NCBI RefSeq assembly: GCF_029633865.1
Contig: NC_079213.1
Coordinates: 709,501 to 773,500, forward strand
Direction of reading: 5' to 3'
Length of the DNA stretch: 64,000 nt
Source of the DNA: Lampris incognitus
Lineage: Eukaryota; Chordata; Actinopteri; Lampriformes; Lampridae
Positions 53,551 through 64,000 of the stretch are shown here, one piece after another (position 1 is the first letter of the stretch; each line of letters begins with the position of its first letter). The notes beneath the pieces were generated by a model. The model saw nothing but the letters and a program-made list of their open reading frames with translations. It was not told the DNA's origin and ran no database searches. The position numbers and the translations under genes were made by a program.

Positions 53551-53595
53551 TACATTATTATTATTATTATTATTGTTGTTGTTGTTGTTATTATT
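53551..53595. repeat. (TTA)n(TTG)n microsatellite
   Basis: Trinucleotide run inside the hAT element. Confidence 0.9.
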
Positions 53596-53880
53596 TCACC
53601 CGTTACCAGCACTAACTGCTAAGGCGCGCAAACGTCACGTTAAAGTTACCTCCCAGAATGCATTGGATATGTAAGGGATAATGTACAGCGAGCCGCTTAT
53701 TATTACGAAATAAACCCCGACAGGGTGATGCAGGACCCCGACGCTTGAATCACCCTAATGATTTTTGTTTTTGTTTGTATGTGTAGCCTATAACATTAAA
53801 TTGTACATTGGTACTAATAAATCCATATTTGCAATAATACAGGGATATTTTAGGCATACAATTGGAAAAAAATATTGTAG

Positions 53881-54033
53881 CGAATTCGGGGGACAAGGCA
53901 ACCACAGGAAGTGCCGCGGCCGGGTAGCGAACCCGTATCGGCCGCACCGCAGGAGGCACCGCTGACCGCTCGACTAAAGGATCAGACCCGCCATCCCGCG
54001 GCCAGCGTGTCTACTTATCCATACACGTTACAA
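53881..54033. mobile_element. short TGTAGCG...CGTTACA element with tRNA-like core (copy C)
   Basis: About 153 bp from tgtagcgaattcgggggaca to ccatacacgttaca, nested in the hAT. ATAT occurs on both sides, a possible 4-bp TSD. Confidence 0.7.
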
Positions 54034-54726
54034 TATTTTGCCACCATGATTGAGAATTCTAGTGAAATCATGTCTTATATAAACCCTGGTAATCGACATT
54101 ACCTCTTGTAATGATTATTTATAGAAGAGGTAATCATTGGGCGGATTTCAGAGGACGTAATTTCGCTAATCTTGGGGGCCCCCAGAAGGGCGGGGCCCTG
54201 GGGCCCGGGGCCCGTCGGCCCGTGCATTAATCCGTCCATGCCTTCCAGGACAGCAACGTACACATTTTGGACAGGGAAGATAGATGGTTTGAAAGAGGGG
54301 TGAAGGAAGCCATCTATGAGAAACTGGAAAAACCCTCCCTCAACGGAGGAGGAGGTCTGCGACACCACCTATCTCCCACTTACAATGCCGTCCTTTCACC
54401 TCTACCCAGGAGACTCAAGAGGCCTAGCCTCCAAGAACAGTCACTCACTAACGGCTCCACCCACTCTCATGACCACTGAACAATGAAGCCGAGACTAACA
54501 CCCCCAACCACCGTCGCTGCTTAACATCAGATCACAAAGAGCCGCGCACATCAATACCTCTGACAACGACTCCTAGAGGATAAATGCTGAGTCTCATCAG
54601 CAGCCAGGCAGACTAGCTTGGTCTAGTCAGAAAGGCAGAACTGAGGAAGCCTCTTGGATGAGAGGCCAAACGTCTTCACGGATATATACCAAGTCCAGTT
54701 GCACTCGATTCAATTCCTTTGGATAA

Positions 54727-55590
54727 AAAAAACAAACTGTAATCTACATTCGCACGTTGCCGCCATCTGCTGGTGGTGAGATGTAACAGACGTCTGTTTG
54801 AGTGAGCAGATTTAATGACTGGAATGAGGCTGTGAAACAGCCTGCTTATGGCGTAAGTATTACAGTGGCTGATGTATATGCTGCGGTTGCTGTGTAATGC
54901 TCCTCGAGGCTGGGTAGTTAAAGCGCAGTCCCTGAGAGTTCTCCTTCTTTTCTCCGTTGTGAAGGTGGTGGTGAGCTGGGGATTCTGTTCATATTCCAGT
55001 GGAACAGTGCTGCATTATAGTTGCATGTAGGAGGTGGACAGAAACAGGCCTGTTGATTTTTTAGGACAACAAACAAGGTGCAGCAGGACTACAAACAAGG
55101 TGTAGCAGCCATTGTGGCTGGTGTGCCGTCAGCTCAGCAGGAAACAGTGCCCACTCTTGTAAAAATGGATCGTGGGACCAAAGCAAACACACACAGCCTG
55201 ATGTAGTACACACATGGGAACGCCGTTGTAGTCATATTGATGTCATGAACATATCAGCATCACAAGTCCGTCCGTCTTTTTTCCAACACGTGCGTGTTGG
55301 CCGCTGCACCAGTGTTCATCCTTCCTGGTCAAAACATTTCAACAGCGGTATATAAAAACTGGAAAGTGTCTCCGACCACTGGAAAGATGACGGGTATTGT
55401 TATTCCCTTAATTAACAGTTGTGTTTCTTAAGGGAATAACACAGACTGCAGGTCATTTGTCTATGCACCCACATCTGACAACACATGAACTACTGGATCA
55501 CATCTTTCTTCACAAAGAAAACAAGACCAGGATGCTGACATTATAGCAAACGCTTTCCTAGGGGTGGTGGCTGAATGAAGAGCAGCCGCT
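54727..55590. other. no gene recognised; one 13-bp-arm hairpin
   Basis: The only structure noted is an inverted repeat gttattcccttaa (55399-55411) with its complement at 55428-55440. Confidence 0.5.
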
Positions 55591-55612
55591 GCTAGCAGAG
55601 CATTAAATAAAC

Positions 55613-55618
55613 TTTATT
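55613..55618 (-). other. probable mdm2 polyadenylation signal
   Basis: AATAAA on the - strand about 475 bases after the mdm2 stop codon. The stretch 55595-56091 would be the 3' UTR. Confidence 0.6.
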
Positions 55619-56091
55619 CTGGTTCAGACAAGATAGAAAGATAACGTCTCATTAGCTCTGTACAGACCTCACATAGACACCAGCTTCCTTCTCTATGCAA
55701 GTAGAATAAATTAAAACACTTCAAACACAAAACAAAAACACCTTAAATCCTTCACGGCCCATGTAGGTCAGTGTGTGTACGTGCATGTGTGAGACTGCTC
55801 ATCTTACTTTTCATTGGGTCTCATGGGATTCAGAAAATGCAGCGTTCCAGATTCCAGACTGACATGTGTTGTGTGAGAATAAGTGAATGAACAGAGAAAC
55901 CTCATTGGAGTAATCAGCCATGTGGAACAGACATAATATTGAACATATTCTTCTAATCGTTATCCTTTGTTAGCTGTATTGTCTGTTGTGAGTACTGACA
56001 CAGAGTTTCACATAAGGAAGATCTCATTGAGGAAACAAACTCGGTGAGGTCGGCTGTGTTTGGGAGGTACGCTGATGGGTTCTGCTGGGTC

Positions 56092-58796
<2,705 letters not shown>

Positions 58797-58838
<42 letters not shown>
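58797..58838. repeat. (CA)n microsatellite at the mdm2 zinc-finger acceptor
   Basis: On the mdm2 strand this is (UG)n immediately upstream of the acceptor of the zinc-finger exon. Confidence 0.93.
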
Positions 58839-58840
<2 letters not shown>

Positions 58841-59067
58841 CAAGTTATCTCACTGGTCATATACAAGTTGTTTTGACATAAGTAGCGAGACATGGTTAAT
58901 AATTGTTACACACCCTGACTGGGTGATGTCACTTCCTGTATGCAAGCAGATGCAACTTGATTGATAAACCAGCTGAGAAATTCTTCCCTGATCCAAATTC
59001 CCTTTACGTTTAGCTGTAGTAACATTTCTATGTGCGTGTCTGTCTGTAAATGTGTGTTTGTACTCAC

Positions 59068-59133
59068 AGCCTCAGTGATCTCAGTGTCTTCATCAGAGGA
59101 ATCATTTGTCTCAAAGATGGTGACCTCATAAAC
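59068..59133 (-). CDS. mdm2: MDM2, acidic-region exon
   Basis: 66 bases, 22 codons: VYEVTIFETNDSSDEDTEIT then EA, with acceptor ctctgtag and donor gtgagtac, phase 0 on both sides. It corresponds to the VYQVTVYQ...ED segment before the zinc finger in human MDM2. Confidence 0.88.
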
Positions 59134-59136
59134 CTA

Positions 59137-59137
59137 C

Positions 59138-59176
<39 letters not shown>

Positions 59177-59198
59177 GGCAGCCAGACAGACAGACAGA
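59137..59198. repeat. (GACA)n microsatellite
   Basis: Tetranucleotide run starting at the acceptor side of the acidic exon (on the mdm2 strand it is the pyrimidine-rich tract, tgtctgtc). Confidence 0.93.
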
Positions 59199-59288
59199 GA
59201 GGTCTGATTCATTTCACCTGTATTTCATTAAAAGATGTGTGACTTAACCATTAAGTAAAGTTTCAATAAAAAACACACATGAGACAAC

Positions 59289-60361
59289 AAGGGCTGGGCA
59301 ATATATGGACATCATATAGACACCGTGAGATGACACGAGATGTCTTCTGGGATTTGGATATCGTGAGATGAGACTAGGTATCCTCTGGGATTTGGATATC
59401 ATGAGATGAGACTAGACATCCTCTGGGATTTGGATATCGTGAGATGAGACTAGATATCCTCTGGGATTTGGATACCGTGAGATGAGACCAGATGTCTTCT
59501 GGGATTTGGATACCGTGAGATGAGACTAGTTGTCTTCTGGGATTTGGATATCGTGAGATGAGACTAGATGTCTTCTGGGATTTGGATACCGTGAGATGAG
59601 ACTAGATGTCTTCTGGGATTTGGATACCGTGAGATGAGACTAGTTGTCTTCTGGGATTTGGATACCGTGAGATGAGACTAGATTTCTTCTGGGATTTGGA
59701 TATCGTGAGATGAGACTAGATGTCTTCTGGGATTTGGATACCGTGAGATGAGACTAGATGTCTTCTGGGATTTGGATACCGTGAGATGAGACTAGATGTC
59801 TTCTGGGATTTGGATATTGTGAGATGAGACTAGATGTCTTCTGGGATTTGGATACCGTGAAATGAGACCAGATGTCTTCTGGGATTTGGATACCGTGAGA
59901 TGAGACCAGATGTCTTCTGGGATTTGGATACCGTGAGATGAGACTAGATGTCTTCTGGGATTTGGATACCGTGAGATGAGACTAGATGTCTTCTGGGATT
60001 TGAATATCGTGAGATGAGACTAGATGTCTTCTGGGATTTGGATACCGTGAAATGAGACCAGATGTCTTCTGGGATTTGGATATAGTGAGATGACGTATAA
60101 GTGTTGTCTTTTCCTGGTTATAAAGGCTGCATTACAGTAAAGCCATGTAATTTTCTGAACGTACCAGACTTTAGCCGTTCTATTATCTGCCTTTATCCAC
60201 TTAATCATTATATAGGCATTACTGATGCTTATCAAAACTCTGATTGTGTAAATGTTTTGTTAAAGCACCAACAGTCATCCCCACAATATCATCACAATAT
60301 TGATAGTGGTAGTTGGTCCAAAAATATCATGGTATTTCATTTTGTCCATATCGCCCAGCCC
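59289..60361. mobile_element. non-autonomous TIR element in an mdm2 intron, carrying a 38-bp minisatellite
   Basis: Begins agggctgggcaatatatgga and ends tccatatcgcccagccct, inverted with few mismatches. TSD not resolved. A 38-bp array fills its left 70 percent. The remainder is short unique sequence. The type of end (AGGGCTGGGC) is common in fish repeats. Confidence 0.75.
59325..60095. repeat. 38-bp minisatellite, about 20 units
   Basis: Unit gagatgagactagatgtctt plus ctgggatttggataccgt, with variants at atcctc/gtcttc and atatcg/ataccg. Confidence 0.95.
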
Positions 60362-61159
60362 TAGATACAACATACTTTACAGTGCTTCTACCATTTGACT
60401 GCTCAGGGTGTAAGAACATAACAATACACATGGATAATGTGGTATCTGTGACGATATTGTATTAATTTTCAAAAACACTAAATCAACTCTTAAGATGACA
60501 CAAAGAGACATGGCAGTGTCTCTACTTCATAGTGTAGTTTCATCTCAGACCACTAGGTGGCAGGTGCAGTACTCTAACAGGACAGAACCACAACACCAGC
60601 AGGCATTAGCATCGCACTAGCAATGTTTTGATTCATATTGAGGAGTTTTCCTTACGACAAAACTACAGAGAAAGAACTATTTACTCATACAAACTTGTCA
60701 AAGTATTTATTCGGAAGTGATTATAAAACTAGTCACTAAGAGAAGTATTCAAGTACTTATGAATTAAGAAGCATGTATCAAACTACTGACTACTTATAGC
60801 AACAAATTCTTGAGAGCCGTTTACAGGCATGTTTCACAACTGAAGCAACAGTTAACAAGACCAGCATGACGTCATCATAGCCACATTCAGAGATGAACAG
60901 CTCGTCACTTACACTAATCTGACTGACAATTCACTGCACTACAGGCTGATTATCCTTTTTGGTCACAATGATTCATACCTCAGTGATGTAATGATATGAC
61001 ATTGGGAAAAAATAGTATATTGTCCACTTCACTGACTTGGATTTAACCTAGCCACTGAGGATGCACAAGCCAGTGCATTCTTAGTGCCGGTCCTAACCCG
61101 GATAAATGGGGACAGTTGTGTCGGGAAAGGCATCCGGCATAAAATTTTTGCCAAGTCAA
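60362..61159. other. no gene recognised
   Basis: Presumed mdm2 intron sequence; no exon of the p53-binding region was recognised. Confidence 0.5.
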
Positions 61160-61567
61160 ATAGCCATCTATCCATTATCTAAGCCGCTTATCCTGCTCTC
61201 AGGGGCGAGGATGCTGGAACCTATCCCAGCAGACATTGGGCAGCAGGTGAGGATCACACAGGGCCAGCCGGCCCGCCGGCCCGCCTGCCGGCCCGCCCGC
61301 CAGCGCACACGCACGCACGCACGCACACACACACAAACTTTCATACCTAGGGACAATTTAGTATGGCCGATTCACCTGACCTACGTCTTTGGACTGTGGG
61401 AGGAAACCGGAGCCCCCGGAGGAAACCCACGCAGACACGGGAAGAACATGCAAACTACACACAGAGGACGACCCGGGATGACCCCCAAGGTTGGACTACC
61501 CCAGGGCTCGAACCCAGGACCTTCTTGCTGTGAGGCAACCACTAACCACTGCGCCACCGTGCCGCCC
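61160..61567 (-). mobile_element. tRNA-headed SINE family S1, well preserved
   Basis: On the - strand from 61567: ggcggcacggtggcgcagtg (A box), gtcctgggttcgagccctgg (B box), body, and end aggataagcggcttagataa. A short (GCAC)n/(AC)n run lies in the body at 61302-61335. Same family as 45418-45776. Confidence 0.85.
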
Positions 61568-61599
61568 CCCAAATCAAATATGCGGATCATAAATCAGAT

Positions 61600-63952
61600 T
61601 TCCATACTGGATCAGTCGAGGCCTGGGTTACCAACAACCGCCACCCATAGTTGGCCAGCAGGGTGCCAGTGGAAGCTATGCTACTGTTAGGCGAAGGAGA
61701 GGGAGAGGGAGAAGGCATGTCCAGAGGCAGCGGGAGAGAAGGAAGGGTAGGAGTGTGGAGGTGAGAGTCAGAACCTTGAATGTTGGCACTATGACTGGTA
61801 AAAGGAGGGAACTGGCTGATATGATGGAGAGAATAAAAGTAGGTATACTGTGTGTGCAAGAGACCAGGTGGAAGGGGAGTAAGGCCAGGAGTATCAGAGG
61901 TGGGTTCAACCTCTTCTACCATGGTGCGAATGGGAGGAGAAATGAAGTACGGTTAATTTTTAAAAAAAAATTATTTCTGATTTTTCCCTTTTTCTCCCAA
62001 TTTAGTGGCCAATTGCTCCCTATTCTAGTTCAAACACCCACCCTCTTTCTGTATGCGTTCACCAACTGCATCTCTCCGGCTGGCAGTCTCGAAGGAGATT
62101 CCTCGCCACTTCCGTGACAATGCGAATCCAGACCGAACCACTGCTTTTTACGACACACACAGAGACGCATTCATGTGATGAACACAAGCCGACTCCACCC
62201 CCCTCCCGAAGACAGCGCGGCCAGTTATTGCTGCTTCATCGAATCCGGCCATAGTCGGATCTGATGAGACCGAGGTGCGAATCCCGGTCCCCAGTGGGCA
62301 ACTGCATCGACACAAAGCTGATGCTTAGACCGCTACACCACCACAGACCCCAGGAGTAGGGGTAATTCTGAAGGAAGAGTATGTCAAGAGTGTGCTGGAG
62401 GTGAAGAGCGTGTCAGACAGAGTGATGAGTATGAAGCTGGAAATCAAAGGTGTATTGCAGAATGTTATCAGCGCATATGCCCCACAAGTTGGGTGTGAGA
62501 TGGCAGAGAAAGAAGAATTCTGGAGTGAGTTGGATGAAGTGGTGGAGAGGGTACCCAAGGAGAAGAGAGTGGTGATTGGAGCGGACTTCAATGAGCATGT
62601 TGGTGAAGGGAACAGAGGTGATGAGGAGGTGATGGGTAGGTATGGTGTCAAGGAGAGAAATGTGGAAGGACAGATGGTGGTGGATTTTGCGAAAAGGATG
62701 GAAATCGTTGTGGTGAATACATATTTCAAGAAGAGGGAGGAACACAGGGTGATGTATAAGAGTTGAAGAAAGTGCACACAGCTGGACTATATCTTATGTA
62801 GGAGGCGCAATCTGAAAGGGATTGGAGACTGCAAGGTGATGACAGGGGAGAACATGGCTTGGCAGCATTGGATGGTGGTTTGCAGGATGACTCTGGAGAC
62901 CAAGAAGAGGAAGAGAGTGAAGGCAGAGCCAAGGATCAAATGGTGGAAGCCGAAGAAGGAAGACTGTTGTTTGGAGTTCAGGGAGGAGTTGAGATAGGAA
63001 CTGGGTGGTAGTGAAGAGTTGCCGGATGGCTGGGCAACCACTGCAGAAATAGTGAGGGAGACAACTAGGAAGGTACTTGGTGTCTCATCAGGACAGAGGA
63101 AGGAAGACTAGGAGACTTGGTGGTGGAATGAGGAAGTACAGCAAATTATACAGAGGAAGAGGTTGGCAAAGAAGAAGTGGGATAGTCAGAGAAATGAAGA
63201 AAGTAGACAGGAGTACAAGCATAAAATGAAGAGAGAGGTGGCAAAGGCAAAGGAAAAGGTGTATGGTGAGTTGTATGAGAGGTTAGACACTAAGGAGGGA
63301 GACAAGGACTTGTACCGATTGGCTAGACTGAGGGACCGAGCTGGGAAGGATGTGCAGCAGGTTAGGGTGATCAAGGATAGAGATGGAAATGTGCTGACAA
63401 GCGAAGAGAGTGTGCTGAGAAGGTGGAAGGAGTACTTTGGGGGGCTGATGAAAGAAGAAAATGAGAGAGAGAGAAGGTTGGATGATGTGGGGATAGTGAA
63501 TCAGGAAGTGCAGTGGATTAGCAAGGAGGAAGTGAGGGCAGCTATGAAGAGGATGAAGAGTGGAAAGGCAGTTGGTCCTGATGACATACCTGTGGAGGCA
63601 TGGAGGTGTTTAGGAGAGATGGCAGTGGGGTTTTTAACTAGATCGTTTAACACAATCTTGGAAAGTGAGAGGATGCCTGAGGAGTGGAGAAGAAGCATAC
63701 TGGTACCGATTTTCAAGAACAAGGGCGATGTGCAGAACTGTAACAACTACAGAGGTATAAAGTTGATCAGCCACAGCATGAAGATATGGGAAAGAGTAAC
63801 AGAAGCTAGGTTAAGAGGAGAGGTGATGATCAGTGAGCAGCAGTATGGTTTCATGCCATGAAAGAGCACCACAGATGCGGTGTTTGCTTTGAGAATGTTG
63901 GAGAAGTTTAGAGAAGGGCAGAAGGAGTTACATTGTGTCTTTTTGGATTTCT
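61600..63952 (+). mobile_element. RTE-type LINE, interrupted by a SINE and by stops
   Basis: Endonuclease: RVRTLNVGTMTGKRRELADM, ILCVQETRWKGSKAR (61762-61890). After the SINE: NVISAYAPQVGCEMAEKEEF, VVIGADFNEHVGEGNRG, QLDYIL. Linker and RT start: MKRMKSGKAVGPDDIPVEAW, RSILVPIFKNKGDVQNCNNY, EQQYGFMP then a stop. Stops also lie at about 62764, 62995 and 63109. The RT breaks off near 63952 before its catalytic YADD. The APE-type endonuclease order and RT blocks are those of the RTE clade. Confidence 0.85.
61955..62347 (-). mobile_element. SINE family S2, near full length
   Basis: On the - strand from 62347: tRNA-like head (ggtggtgtagcggtctaagc), body (gcgctgtcttcgggaggggg), tail (ttggccactaaattgggaga) and A-rich end. 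It splits the RTE endonuclease between NGRRNEV and GVGVILKEEYVKSV. Confidence 0.85.
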
Positions 63953-64000
63953 TCTGCTTCCGGTGTGGGAAGATGGTGGCGTGAATTCACGTTTGCAGCG
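63953..64000 (+). other. start of another sequence at the window edge
   Basis: The RTE reading frame stops matching at about 63953, where cttctgcttccggtgtggga begins. It may be the 5' end of another element; too short to call. Confidence 0.3.

Larger units (their letters stand above)
53373..54240. mobile_element. non-autonomous hAT element, 868 bp, 8-bp TSD
   Basis: CCTTCGAG (53365-53372) and CCTTCCAG (54241-54248) flank it. Ends CAGGGACGGATTAA and TTAATCCGTCCATG are inverted with one mismatch. GGGGCCC-rich subterminal regions are present on both sides. No ORF of note. Confidence 0.93.
52855..54726. mobile_element. PLE copy 4, inverted-terminus type, interrupted by a hAT
   Basis: 52855-53266 is the PLE 3' region in - orientation. 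At about 53267 the orientation flips to + (KRMAQHRRPNSSAQDPAVYL), is broken by a hAT at 53373-54240, and continues as DREDRWFERGVKEAIYEKLE, GLRHHLSPTYNAVLSPLPRR and the same terminal sequence in + orientation to 54726. The two arms of about 340-410 bases face each other. Confidence 0.85.

Overview
The window is vertebrate nuclear DNA, most likely from a teleost fish. Two conserved cellular genes are recognisable and the rest is dense repeat sequence. On the + strand, six consecutive exons of a carboxypeptidase M gene (cpm) lie between 13.6 and 24.3 kb, ending in a GPI-anchor-type hydrophobic tail and stop. On the - strand, the last three coding exons of mdm2 lie between 59.1 and 56.1 kb (acidic segment, RanBP2-type zinc finger, C-terminal RING). 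The two genes are tail to tail, the same arrangement I know from tetrapods. The upstream exons of both genes fall outside the window or were not recognised. The fish assignment rests on the repeat families (L2, RTE, Tc1, Penelope-like elements, Gypsy, hAT, a 5S-headed SINE) and heavy (CA)n content.

Layout: 0-4 kb, Penelope-like (PLE) fragments and a CR1/Jockey-type LINE. 4.4-7.1 kb, LINE remnant, a hammerhead-like PLE terminus and AT-rich repeats. 7.16-9.85 kb, a folded-back Gypsy copy inside an element with inverted arms. 10.2-13.5 kb, two Tc1-type transposons, one with an uninterrupted transposase. 13.6-24.3 kb, cpm, with minisatellites and a nested stack of LINEs and a hAT in its introns. 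24.5-34 kb, a 5S-headed SINE and four large minisatellites (24, 36 and 16 bp units). 34-41 kb, a CGGBP1-like hAT, a THAP-coding element and a complete Gypsy inserted in it. 41-48.7 kb, an L2 broken by a MITE and by a 6-kb two-gene DNA transposon (SWIM/YqaJ exonuclease gene facing a THAP/DDE transposase gene). 50-55 kb, a SINE split by a TIR element and a PLE split by a hAT. 56-59 kb, mdm2, with one intron almost wholly replaced by a 15-bp satellite. 59-64 kb, a TIR element with a 38-bp minisatellite, two tRNA-headed SINE families and an RTE LINE.

The only genes likely to work for the host are cpm (cell-surface removal of C-terminal Arg/Lys) and mdm2 (E3 ligase for p53). The Tc1 transposase at 10.4-11.4 kb is the one element ORF that looks intact. 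The most interesting structures are nested insertions whose target-site duplications can be read, minisatellites that grew inside transposons or introns, and the two-gene ISL2EU-like element. I found no CRISPR array, operon or prokaryotic feature.
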